Below are positions 26,789-36,700 of a stretch of DNA of 64,000 nt, one piece after another. A program made the translations under genes and the position numbers. This DNA is from Clostridiaceae bacterium (lineage in GTDB: Bacteria; Bacillota; Clostridia; Saccharofermentanales; DTU023), in the NCBI GenBank assembly GCA_012518795.1, contig JAAYRL010000024.1:1-64000 (forward strand), in the 5' to 3' direction. Under the pieces are notes generated by a model. The model searched no databases, had not been told where the DNA came from, and saw only the letters and a list, made by a program, of their open reading frames with translations. How positions within the stretch are numbered: the stretch's first letter is position 1; each line of letters starts with the position of its first letter.

Positions 26789-27607
26789 ATCAGTAGATAT
26801 TTAATTGTCATTATCATTTTTGTTTTTATCTTGTTATTGATATTTATTATCAAAGGTCTTAACAACACATTAATCGTTACGAAACATAGAATGTTATCAC
26901 CGAAAATTGATAAGTCGTTTAAAGTTGCGATTATTGCTGATTTGCACAGTTGTTATTATGGTGAAAATCAAAATGAATTAATCAGGGCAATTGACTCTAA
27001 TCAACCTGATTTAGTGTTTTTTATTGGAGATATTCTTGATGAAAAAATGCCGGATGATAATGCATATATCACTTTAAAAAGACTAACTCGGAAGTATCCT
27101 GCTTTCTATGTTTTCGGAAATCATGAATTTTATACAGGTAAAATCGATCAGATAAAACAAATGGTCGGTGATTTAGGCGTTAAAATTTTAGCCGGAGAGC
27201 AAGCTGAAATTGTGATTAAAGAGAATAGGTTAATTATTAAAGGTCTGTCTGATCCGGAAATTGGTGCTGAAGAATATAACCGTCAATTAGAGGCTATTAA
27301 GGTTAGCTTTACAAATAATTTTACTTTTCTTTTGGCTCATCGACCTGAGCGGATTGACGATTATAACAAGATTCGACATGATTTGGTTTTAAGCGGACAT
27401 GCCCATGGTGGTCATTGGAGGATACCGAAAATTTTGCCGGGGATTTATGCACCGCATCAAGGATTGTTTCCCCGTTACACTTCCGGATTTTATCAATTAA
27501 AGCGTAGCAAATTATTGGTCAGTCGCGGCTTGAGTCGAGAAAACATTAAAATTCCCAGGTTCTATAACTCACCTGAAGTTATAATTTTAGAATTAGCAAA
27601 AAGTTAA
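26789..27607 (+). CDS. Membrane-anchored metallophosphoesterase (YkuE/YaeI-like), probable ATC start
   Basis: This is a calcineurin-type metallophosphatase. Motifs are IIADLHSCYYGEN (DxH), FFIGDILDE (GD), FGNHEFYTG (GNHE), and SGHAHGGHWRIP (GHxHGG). Family relatives act on lipid or nucleotide phosphates outside or near the membrane. The ORF track starts at a TTG (26831) with no ribosome site. The frame is open back to 26774, and GGGAGG at 26778-26783 lies 5 bp before ATC (26789). That start adds SRYLIVIIIFVFILLLIFII, a proper membrane anchor. The start codon is an inference. Confidence 0.85.
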   Translation: MSRYLIVIIIFVFILLLIFIIKGLNNTLIVTKHRMLSPKIDKSFKVAIIADLHSCYYGENQNELIRAIDSNQPDLVFFIGDILDEKMPDDNAYITLKRLTRKYPAFYVFGNHEFYTGKIDQIKQMVGDLGVKILAGEQAEIVIKENRLIIKGLSDPEIGAEEYNRQLEAIKVSFTNNFTFLLAHRPERIDDYNKIRHDLVLSGHAHGGHWRIPKILPGIYAPHQGLFPRYTSGFYQLKRSKLLVSRGLSRENIKIPRFYNSPEVIILELAKS

Positions 27608-27832
27608 TTAGGGTCTGCTGCCCAAAACATATTTTGCCCGAGATTTCCAAACAAGAGCTCGTTGACCTAACTGAAAAAATTAAATTTAGAATTAAAAATC
27701 TGACACAAAGTTAATTAAAAATTAAATCTGTATTCTATATCTTTCTGTTACAATTAAATAAGCAAAATAATCATTGTTTTATAGGAGCTGAGGTTTGTCT
27801 AACGAACAAATTTTTTGTTGTGGAGGTTAGCA

Positions 27833-29305
27833 ATGAAAAGAATAGTAGCACTTTGTTTAAGTATTTTAATGATAATTTCATTAATCACAGCTTGTGATAA
27901 AAATAATACAAATTCTTCTGAAAAAGAGGATGATAATAGTCTTTCGAATGATAATGATCAATCAATCAGTGAGAATACTCAATTAAACTCTGAAAAAAAT
28001 GAACAAATAAACGGAAATGAATTTGAAAAAGCGGCGTTAGCTAGCCCGGATTATCCGCAGATGGCTCAATATCCGGATGAGATGTCATTTATTGATACGA
28101 AAACCGGGGAATTTGATCAAGAAGGATTTGATCAGGTTTATGATGCGTGGAGGGCTGATCGCGATAAACAATTTACTTATATAGAAAAATTTTCCGGCGA
28201 TTATTACAGTTATTTTTCTGATACATCTAAAACAATTTTAGCAGATCAGAATCAAAAAAATCCTGTTTATTCACCTCTGAGTTTATATATGGCTTTAGCT
28301 ATGTTAGCTGAAACAACGGATGGTCAAAGCAGAGAACAAATTTTGAATTTGTTGAAAACCCAAGATATTGCCAGTTTAAGAACTGATGCGGAGGCAATCT
28401 GGAATAGCAATTATTGTCAAGATGGTGCTTTGAACAGTCTACTGGCAAATTCGCTTTGGCTGGATAATGAATATGAGTATCAAACGGATACCATCAAAAT
28501 GTTAAGTGAAAATTATTATGCCTCAGCATTTCAAGGCGAAATGGGATCTAAACAATACAATGATCAATTACATTCTTGGATTAACGCTAATACCGGTAAT
28601 TTATTGAGTGAGCAGGCAGGCAACTTAGCATTTGAACCGGATACAATTTTAGGTTTGGTTTCGACAGTTTTGTTTCAAGCAAAATGGGTTAATCAATTTG
28701 CGGAAAGCAATACAAAAAAAGCTACTTTTCATGGTGTAGATGAGGATATTGAATTTGATTTCCTGAATTATAGCGGCAGTGATACCTACTATTGGGCGGA
28801 GAATTTCGGAGCTGTTAGATTACCATTGGAATCCGGTGGTAATATGTGGTTCATGTTACCTGATGAAGATGTTGAACCGCTGGATATCATCAAGAATGAT
28901 CAATTCTATCAATTGCTTGAAAATGATAATTGGCAAGATCAAAAATTTCTTACTGTAAATTTCAGTGTGCCGAAGTTTGATGTCAGTTCTGATTTTAATT
29001 TGAATCAACCATTGCAGAATCTTGGAATCAAAGATGTTTTTGAGCTAAATCAGGCGGACTTTACACCAATATTAGCAAATGATTCTGATCCGGCATTTTT
29101 ATCAACTGTCAAACAGGGAACCAGGGTTGCGATTGATGAAGAAGGGGTGACTGCTGCAAGTTTTACGGCAATGATGATAGCAGGTGCAGCAATGCCACCG
29201 GAAGAAGAGATCGATTTTATTTTAGATCGACCATTTGTTTTTGTTATTGATGGTATAAGCGGCTTACCAATCTTTGTCGGTATTGTTAACCAAGTGGAGC
29301 CTTAA
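27833..29305 (+). CDS. Serpin-family protease inhibitor lipoprotein
   Basis: A signal peptide with lipobox ITAC (Cys21) is followed by an acidic linker and a complete serpin domain. Serpin landmarks include NPVYSPLSLYMALAMLAETTDG, LANSLWLDN, TVLFQAKWVNQF and the closing FDRP-like LDRPFVFVIDGISGLPIFVGIV. The reactive loop hinge is EEGVTAASFTAM, with small residues that allow insertion, so it is likely inhibitory. The scissile bond falls near IAGAAMPP, which suggests elastase-like targets. GGAGG precedes the ATG at 27833; the ORF track start at 27815 is too early. Surface-held protection against host or competitor proteases is the inferred role. Confidence 0.92.
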   Translation: MKRIVALCLSILMIISLITACDKNNTNSSEKEDDNSLSNDNDQSISENTQLNSEKNEQINGNEFEKAALASPDYPQMAQYPDEMSFIDTKTGEFDQEGFDQVYDAWRADRDKQFTYIEKFSGDYYSYFSDTSKTILADQNQKNPVYSPLSLYMALAMLAETTDGQSREQILNLLKTQDIASLRTDAEAIWNSNYCQDGALNSLLANSLWLDNEYEYQTDTIKMLSENYYASAFQGEMGSKQYNDQLHSWINANTGNLLSEQAGNLAFEPDTILGLVSTVLFQAKWVNQFAESNTKKATFHGVDEDIEFDFLNYSGSDTYYWAENFGAVRLPLESGGNMWFMLPDEDVEPLDIIKNDQFYQLLENDNWQDQKFLTVNFSVPKFDVSSDFNLNQPLQNLGIKDVFELNQADFTPILANDSDPAFLSTVKQGTRVAIDEEGVTAASFTAMMIAGAAMPPEEEIDFILDRPFVFVIDGISGLPIFVGIVNQVEP

Positions 29306-29340
29306 ATAGATTGCCTTACCATTTAGTGATATAAATAAGA

Positions 29341-29664
29341 TTAAAATACCAACAACATTAAGGCGATTGCCACAATTCCGATAATCATTGAAATGAAAAT
29401 GTTTTTTGTTTTATATGCAATAAAAAACACAATCAGGGAAGGAATAATTTTCAAATTAACCAGAGGATTGAAACTTAAATTGTTCTCCCAGAAAACCAGA
29501 TCAGAAAAGACAAGTGCGGAAAAAATGGTAACAGGTATGAAAGACAGCCATTTAGTGAGTGATGGCGGTATTTCTTTATTCTTGAAAAACAGCATCGGTA
29601 TTATGCGAGGAATAAAAGTAGCTATTGCTGCACCGAATATAATAATCCATTTTTCAGTTGTCAT
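29341..29664 (-). CDS. azlD: Branched-chain amino acid transport protein AzlD
   Basis: This small subunit of the AzlCD exporter has four hydrophobic helices in 107 aa and the typical RIIPMLFF and LKIIPSLIVFFIAYKTKN. AAGAGGTG lies just before the ATG at 29664, so the track's 29670 is replaced. It overlaps the azlC stop by 11 bp, indicating coupled translation. It converges on the serpin gene. Confidence 0.88.
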   Translation of the reverse strand: MTTEKWIIIFGAAIATFIPRIIPMLFFKNKEIPPSLTKWLSFIPVTIFSALVFSDLVFWENNLSFNPLVNLKIIPSLIVFFIAYKTKNIFISMIIGIVAIALMLLVF

Positions 29665-30376
29665 GTTCACCTCTTAGACTATTATGTTTTTGATCGGTTT
29701 GTGTTTTATTACTCAGAATAAAACCGATTGTCGAAGCGATTACTGCTGCAATAACTAAAGAAATATTATTTTGCAAAAGCATTTTAAATATAATCGCCAA
29801 TATTCCGGAAATAATAGCAACGATCAGGTGAACTTTAGATACGACTTGTTCTACAAGCATTGCGATAAACATTGCAACTAAAACATAATTGACAACAGTC
29901 AGAGAAATATTAATATTTTGACCGATCAATGTTCCGCAGAAACTGCTGATGATCCATGAAAAATGAGCTAATAGATTGGTGGTCAATGCTTTACTTGGTG
30001 TCCAATCAGGATTTGTTGTGAATTGAGTTATATTGGTGCCGAATGTTTCATCGACGATAGTTTGAGCAAATAGCAGATAAAATCCGATTGATTTTCCTTT
30101 CAGATATTGTATTAAGCCTGATGACATCAAGAGGTGTCTCGAATTAACAAAGAAAATTGTCACAATGATTGAAATCGGTGAACTTCCGACAGATACTAAT
30201 TGGGCAATCATAAACTGTCCTGCTCCGGCGAAGACTAATAAACTCATTATCATTACACTGAAAGGAGAAAAACCGGCTTTATCCAGAGCAATACCGCAAG
30301 CAAGTCCAAGCGGAATATAACTCAACATTACATAAACAATTTTTTTGAATCCGGCAAGCCAATCTTTTCGTGACAT
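29654..30376 (-). CDS. azlC: Branched-chain amino acid permease AzlC
   Basis: This 240-aa membrane protein carries the AzlC pattern: SYIPLGLACGIALDKAGFSPF, SLLVFAGAGQFMIAQL, FFVNSRHLLMSSGL and QTIVDETFG. Together with AzlD it forms a branched-chain amino acid exporter. No Lrp- or AzlB-like regulator lies alongside. The ribosome site is weak. Confidence 0.92.
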   Translation of the reverse strand: MSRKDWLAGFKKIVYVMLSYIPLGLACGIALDKAGFSPFSVMIMSLLVFAGAGQFMIAQLVSVGSSPISIIVTIFFVNSRHLLMSSGLIQYLKGKSIGFYLLFAQTIVDETFGTNITQFTTNPDWTPSKALTTNLLAHFSWIISSFCGTLIGQNINISLTVVNYVLVAMFIAMLVEQVVSKVHLIVAIISGILAIIFKMLLQNNISLVIAAVIASTIGFILSNKTQTDQKHNSLRGEHDN

Positions 30377-30594
30377 ATTTTCAACTTATCTATGATATTT
30401 GTATATATATTTTATAATTCATATTATTGCAATGTATAGTATAAAATTAATTTTTATGCAAAATTATTTTTAAAATTACATTTTTAAATTATACCAAAAT
30501 ATATAAAATAATCTATTCTAAAATAATTAACTTGTATTTTGCATAGATAATTAAAATACTATAACATCTTAGAATTTCTCTCGTTCAGCTCAAA

Positions 30595-31611
30595 TTATTC
30601 AATATAATGTTTGAGAGGATTCTTCTTTGGTGAACCGAGATATTCAGATTTAATCAGTTTCCCATGTGCTAAATAACGACCGGTTGTGCTCCACCACATT
30701 CGGTTTTCAACTTTGCAACTGACCAGAACAACCTCGTTATCAACCTTAGGTTCTCTTTCAAAGAGATATTCGTATAATAGAGAATTATCGATCTCAAGCA
30801 TTTCATGTACTACATAATGATAACGAGTCTTGGTTTCCAATAAATCTATGGTAAATTCATCGCCGACTTCTATCTCATTCAAGCGATTGAAGACTCGACC
30901 ATATTCATCAAACCAATGTCCGAAAATTAAAGCTCGACCGGGTTGGCCTATTTTAGCAGATTCTGCTGTATGACCGGCCCCGTATCTTAATGCAATCAGC
31001 GAATCATTATCAGCAATTGGTGTCGTTAAGTCAATTTTAGGAATTTTTAATGTCCCGATGAAATTAATTATGACATTTCCGTATTGATCTAAAACCGGGG
31101 CATCAACTTCAATTCTTTCGCCTTGTCCAAAATCTTCATAACCTTCGCCCGGAACCTTGTTTGCATCGGGATTGACAGTAATAGTGATGGAAGGCGTGAC
31201 CGGTTCATTTTCCGGAATGTCATTCGTTTCTGTATTAGTATTTGACAATTCTAATACAGCATCTATTTCGGCAATAGCCGATTGTTCAATCGCGGATTGT
31301 CTTTTTGAGCGTAATTTAGGCTCTAAAAGAAAGTATGCCGCACCTAAAAAGCAACCAATAATTAAGATATCCAAGATGATAATGATAGGCCTTTTTTTCT
31401 TCTTTTGTTTTTTTTCTCGCTTTTTCATTTGTTTGCTTGCAAGATTAGTTGAATTCTGCAAATCTGACGTTTCCTGTGAGTTGGATGAATTCTGCGAATC
31501 TGATGATTCTGTTGAATTTTTCTCGGTTGCATCAAGATTATCTTTATCAGCTGAATCAACAGGTTTTTCACCATCTTGCTCGAAAATTGGATTTGGTCTG
31601 ATTTTATGCAT
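30595..31611 (-). CDS. Sortase-family transpeptidase with long charged cytoplasmic tail
   Basis: It is a membrane-bound sortase that would join secreted proteins to the wall or to each other. It has a disordered Ser/Asn/Asp-rich N-terminus, a Lys-rich stop, one TM helix (LDILIIGCFLGAAYFLL) and a sortase beta-barrel. The catalytic His is in LIFGHWFDEYG, the Cys in VVLVSC and the Arg in TTGRYLAHG. LVSC replaces the usual TLxTC. GAGGT precedes the ATG at 31611 (338 aa), not the track's 31650. No LPXTG-type substrate gene is in the window. Confidence 0.82.
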   Translation of the reverse strand: MHKIRPNPIFEQDGEKPVDSADKDNLDATEKNSTESSDSQNSSNSQETSDLQNSTNLASKQMKKREKKQKKKKRPIIIILDILIIGCFLGAAYFLLEPKLRSKRQSAIEQSAIAEIDAVLELSNTNTETNDIPENEPVTPSITITVNPDANKVPGEGYEDFGQGERIEVDAPVLDQYGNVIINFIGTLKIPKIDLTTPIADNDSLIALRYGAGHTAESAKIGQPGRALIFGHWFDEYGRVFNRLNEIEVGDEFTIDLLETKTRYHYVVHEMLEIDNSLLYEYLFEREPKVDNEVVLVSCKVENRMWWSTTGRYLAHGKLIKSEYLGSPKKNPLKHYIE

Positions 31612-31812
31612 TTCAACCTCAAGTGTTCTATAACTGAAAATATTATTCAATAATTTATATACGTTAATATAAATATGATATAACCGTATTGCAAAAAATA
31701 AAAGTTAATCTTCAAAACATCTATTGAAAACACCTATCGAATAAAGAATTTGTTGAGAAATTATGATTTGTGTTATCTTATTAATGTGTCTTTTATATAG
31801 GGGGTATAATTA

Positions 31813-33738
31813 ATGAACAAAAAAGGTAAGATTTCAGTAACAACAGAAAATATTTTTCCGATAATTAGACAATGGCTTTATTCTTCACAAGATATTTTCT
31901 TGCGTGAAATAGTGTCTAACGGAGTTGACGCGATTACTAAACGTCAACATTTAGCAAATATAGGTCAAATTGACGAATTTGATAATCCGCGGATAGATAT
32001 TGTTTTGGATCAAAAAAATCAGACCTTAACCGTTTCAGATAATGGAATTGGCATGACAGCGGAAGAAGTTGATAATTATATCAATGAAATAGCCTATTCC
32101 GGATTAGTTGATTTTGTCGAGAAATATCAAAAAGAGGGAGATCCTAAATCACAAATTATTGGCCATTTCGGTTTGGGTTTTTATTCTGCTTTTATGGTAG
32201 CTGATAAAGTGGAAATTCAGACTAAGAGTTGCTTTACGGATCAACCGGCTGTTCATTGGCAAAGTGAGGAAGGGATCGAATTTGAAATGACTCAAGGCCA
32301 ACGTGACGAATCCGGAACAGACATCATTATGCATTTAACAGAAGATGCTGCCAAGCAATATACCGAATTTGAATTACGTTCGATAATCAGAAAATATTGT
32401 CAATTTATGCAATATCCGATCTATTTTAATGTTCTTAGGGAACAAGATGAAGCTGATAAAACAGAAAAAGCCGAAAGTCAAACAGAAAAAGCAGCTGATG
32501 AGCTTAAGGAAACTGAAACGGAACAAAAAACTGAAAAGCCGATTAATAACCCGAATCCTTTATGGAATAAACGACCGGCCCAAGTTGAAAAACAGGAATA
32601 TAAAGATTTTTATTATGAAGTATTTCCTGATGGCAAAGAACCTTTATTCTGGGTCCATCTTAATTTAGATTATCCTTTTAGAGTAAAAGGAATTCTCTAT
32701 TTCCCGAAACTAGATCTGCAATATGAAAGATTGGAGGGAAGAATTAAGGTTTTCTATAATCAAGTTTATGTTGCAGATAATATACCGGAGATTATCCCGG
32801 AATTTCTATTCTTATTGCGAGGCTGTATTGATTGTCCGGATTTACCGCTCAATGTTTCGCGTAGCTTTTTACAGGATGATCAATATGTAAGAAAATTGTC
32901 CGCACATATTGTGAAAAAAGTTTCTGACCGTTTATTGGAAGTCTATCGAAAAGAAACTGACCAATATAAAGAATGGTGGCAATATCTCCAATTATTTGTG
33001 AAATATGGCATGATGAGTGATCAGAAATTTTCAGAACGTGTTCACGACATTGCGTTGCTTAAAGATGTATCAGGTGAGTATACAAGCCTGAAAGATATTG
33101 CTGAGGGTAATATTTATTATACTCCGGGAGAAAATGAACTTTCAGCCTATACCGCAATGGCCCAGCAACAAGGTAAAACAGTCTATGTTCTGGATCAAGA
33201 GATAGATTTGCAATGGATGTCTTATCTGGAATTTAATTCACAAGGTAAAATCAAATTTGTCAGAGTTGATGCAGAATCAGAAACAGAACAGCCCGATGAA
33301 AAAGCAGAAAAGATCGGTGAAGAACAAAAGACAGTTTTGGCAGATCTGTTGAAAACACTTGGTGCAGATCAATACGAAGTAAAATACCAAGCAAGCGGTT
33401 CAGACAGTCTGCCTTTGTTAATTCGTGAAAGCGAAGAATTTAGGCGTATTAATGATCTTTTGGATCAAGTAAAAAGATCAGGTGATCAGCAAATGCTGGA
33501 ATCTATGGAACAAATGCTGCAAAAGGATGAAAACAAGCTTTCTTTGATTGTCAACACAGATCAACCGTTGATGGAGCGATTGGAAACACTGAATCAAGAT
33601 GAGGCGACTAATCTCATTGATTATTTTTTGAAGTTAGCAAAATTAGGTCAGGACAGTCTTAAAGGAGCAGAATTTATTAAGTTTTTAGAATTGAGCGCAA
33701 AATATGCCTTTGAATCAACAGAGAGAGACAAAAACTGA
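31813..33738 (+). CDS. htpG: Chaperone protein HtpG (Hsp90)
   Basis: This is a cytoplasmic ATP-dependent chaperone. The GHKL ATPase domain has LREIVSNGVDAI (ATP-lid Glu and Asn kept), VSDNGIGMTAEEV and GHFGLGFYSAFMVAD. The middle domain contains YFPKLDLQ..RIKVFYNQVYVADN and LPLNVSRSFLQDD. A C-terminal dimer domain completes 641 aa. An acidic/Lys insert of about 40 residues (EADKTEKAESQTEKAADELKETE) lies between the N and middle domains, like the charged linker of eukaryotic Hsp90 but unusual in bacteria. No CIRCE element is seen upstream. Confidence 0.94.
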   Translation: MNKKGKISVTTENIFPIIRQWLYSSQDIFLREIVSNGVDAITKRQHLANIGQIDEFDNPRIDIVLDQKNQTLTVSDNGIGMTAEEVDNYINEIAYSGLVDFVEKYQKEGDPKSQIIGHFGLGFYSAFMVADKVEIQTKSCFTDQPAVHWQSEEGIEFEMTQGQRDESGTDIIMHLTEDAAKQYTEFELRSIIRKYCQFMQYPIYFNVLREQDEADKTEKAESQTEKAADELKETETEQKTEKPINNPNPLWNKRPAQVEKQEYKDFYYEVFPDGKEPLFWVHLNLDYPFRVKGILYFPKLDLQYERLEGRIKVFYNQVYVADNIPEIIPEFLFLLRGCIDCPDLPLNVSRSFLQDDQYVRKLSAHIVKKVSDRLLEVYRKETDQYKEWWQYLQLFVKYGMMSDQKFSERVHDIALLKDVSGEYTSLKDIAEGNIYYTPGENELSAYTAMAQQQGKTVYVLDQEIDLQWMSYLEFNSQGKIKFVRVDAESETEQPDEKAEKIGEEQKTVLADLLKTLGADQYEVKYQASGSDSLPLLIRESEEFRRINDLLDQVKRSGDQQMLESMEQMLQKDENKLSLIVNTDQPLMERLETLNQDEATNLIDYFLKLAKLGQDSLKGAEFIKFLELSAKYAFESTERDKN

Positions 33739-33739
33739 A

Positions 33740-36700
33740 GTGAATAAGATTTCTACAATTTTTATCGAACGCGAACCGTCTTGTGATGTGCGTTTGCAAT
33801 CTATCAGACATGAATTGAGTGTAAATTTCGGTGTCAAAGCAGCATCTGAGATGCGCCGTTTTTCCCGCTTTGAAGTACAAGGTTTGAATATTGAAGAAAT
33901 TTGGCGTGTTAATTATCAGGTTTTTTCGACTTTGGGACTCGACTATGTTGTTGATCCGACCGAATTGTTCGATCAAGATTATGTTTTGGCTTTAGCGCCA
34001 AGTCATCAAAAATATGATTTAAAATCTGCCAGTGCATTATATTTATTAAAATTTTATTATCCGTATCGTGACTTATATGTTCGCAGCTCGGAAATTTTAG
34101 TTTTTTCTCAACCTGTTTCTGATTCGGAAAAGAAATTAATTCACGAGTTATATGTCGAGCAAACAAATTTGAGTATTTCCAGATTAAAACCCGCTGATGA
34201 TTTGTCATTGGAATATAGACAACCTGATTCAGTACAGGAAATAGCCGATTTTACAAAATTGTCGCAAAAAGAATTGAAAAAATTGCATGAAGAATATAGT
34301 CTGGAGATTGATCTTACTTCACTGCAAAAAATTCAAACTAAATTTAAACAAGAAAATCACAAATTATTGGAAACCGAACTCCATTTAATTGATAGACTTT
34401 GGTGTTCTAAAAATAAAATATTTAAGATAGATTTAGGTGAAGTTTCTTTTGCCGAAGATATTGATCCTCAGATTAAAGCGAGTCACAATAAATTTGATGC
34501 AGAGCGAAGCGGTCTAAATTTTTCAGAATATCTGGAACAAATTTCAAAAAGTGGTGCAGCTGAAAATTCAAATTTCAATTTTGAAATAAAAATAGGCACA
34601 ATATCGGATCAAGCTGAAAATCAGGACGCCGGTAATTTTGCGAGTTTAATTAAATCAAATATGATCAGGAGAGAAAAACCGCTTCAGGCAATGAGATTAA
34701 GTACGTATTCTCCCTTACAAGGCCAAACAATATTTTCTCGTAATTCAAAACAACAAGCTGATATTTTACATAAAACAAAGCAGATCAATACTTTACGTGA
34801 GCGAGCTAAACAAGTTTCTCTTTATGCGAAAAAGTCTGACATACCGATAAGTTATGTGAAAGAATATTATTCAGATCAATTTTCTGAACAAGGTTATGAA
34901 ATTGCCGGTCTGTTATCATATAAATCTCAAGCTTCATCACCTATACAAGAGATTTTTCCAAACGATCTTGTAGTTATTTTGGGTTCGCGTACAGATTTGT
35001 CGGAAAACAATTTGTCATCTAAGGCAGAGCAAAATAAACTTTTGCAGAGATTTCTAACTGATCCTCATAATCAAATTATGTTGAAAAAGACATCTATTCT
35101 GGATCAAGATGGTTTAGTCGTAACTGCAGCAAAACTTGCTAAAGGTATTGTGTTAAATTTAGATGTCATGCCGTTGGCTCAAGGTGGTCTTTCAGGTATG
35201 GACATAGCTTTTTCTAAAACTAATGACCGAGTATTGGCAATTGTTGGTATAGAGTATCGCCATAAATTTATCAATATTGCTCGCGATAATGATTTAGAAG
35301 CTACAGTGATCGGCAAGATAACGGAGAAAGATAAAATTATTGTGAATTTCCGTGGTCAGACAATTATTAACTTGGACAAAAAAATATTTGATTTTACTAA
35401 TCGAAATCTAACGGTAAATCCCGCTATTCAATTGGGCAAATTACAAATTTCAGCTGATCAAAGATCTTCCTTTGCTCAATATGTAAAAAACAGAATCGGT
35501 AGCATAAATGTTACCTCACAAAGAGGATTAATTAATAATTTTGCAGCTTATATTGGTGGAAATAATGTTTTGGCGCAATTAGGCGGTAGATTTGAAAGTT
35601 CTCCTGAACCGGGCATGATTGCCCGAATTAATTTAAATGATTTAAATCAACTAACAAGTAACAAAACTGATGGGAAGGCAACAAAATCAGATTTATTTTC
35701 ACTGATTACGCACAGCTATTATCCGGAAATAATTAGTCAAAGTCCTTATCATGGTGCATATTATGCAGTTCTGAGTTCATATCTCAAAAACATAGCTTTG
35801 GGTGGTAATCCAAAGACTGCAGTAATCCATTTGTTAATCGGAATTAGTGAACCACAACATGATCAAACATGGGGCAATTATTACAGTGCCGTTTTAGGGG
35901 TTTATCAAGCGCAAAAAGATTTCGATTTACCTTTAATCAAACTGCAAACTGAAATTCTTTCATCGGATAAAAAATCAACAGAATCCACGCTAAACTTACA
36001 AACGAATACCGCAGATGAATTACCGATCGTAATCGGGTTCAGCTTTAATACAAAAAACAAAAAAAGATTTGCAACTGCAACTCTATCTGAACCCGGTTTA
36101 CAGGCTTATCTTGTAGACTCAATTAATAATCCGCAAGTGCAAATTAGTAAAACAAAAACGAAATCGCTTTTATCACTGATCTATCGTTTGATTGATCAAG
36201 GTAAAATCAAACATGCTTTAATCAGTGAACATGATTTAGTTACGGATATAATTAAATCTTGCTTCGGAGAAGGTTTAGGGTTTGAATTCAGTTCGAAATT
36301 ATTGAACAAGGATCTTCTCAATGATACGTTAGGAAGACTGGTTATTTTTACAGATCAAAATAATGCGGATTTGTTGCTGGAAAAAACAAGCTTAACCTAT
36401 CTTGGAATGACAACAGAAACAAGAACGATCAAACGCCTCAATACGGTATTAGATTTATCAGAATTAAGTTCTTTGTATGAAACCGGATTAGCAGATATTT
36501 ATCCGATAGAGAATAGTTTCAGCGATTTATTCGGTGTAGAAGAGAATACTCTCTCAGTTCAAACTAATGAGAATGATGTACCTTTAATTGATTTTAATAA
36601 AAAGTCACGGATAAAGTCGCGTAAAAAAGCAAAAACACCCAAAGTTTTACTTCCGGAATTTAAGAGTTCAATAGGTGTTACCCGATTGCAGCAAGTATTA

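Noticed and set aside
31157-31633. 158-aa plus-strand ORF
   Set aside because: It is antisense to the sortase gene and has no ribosome site or known domain.
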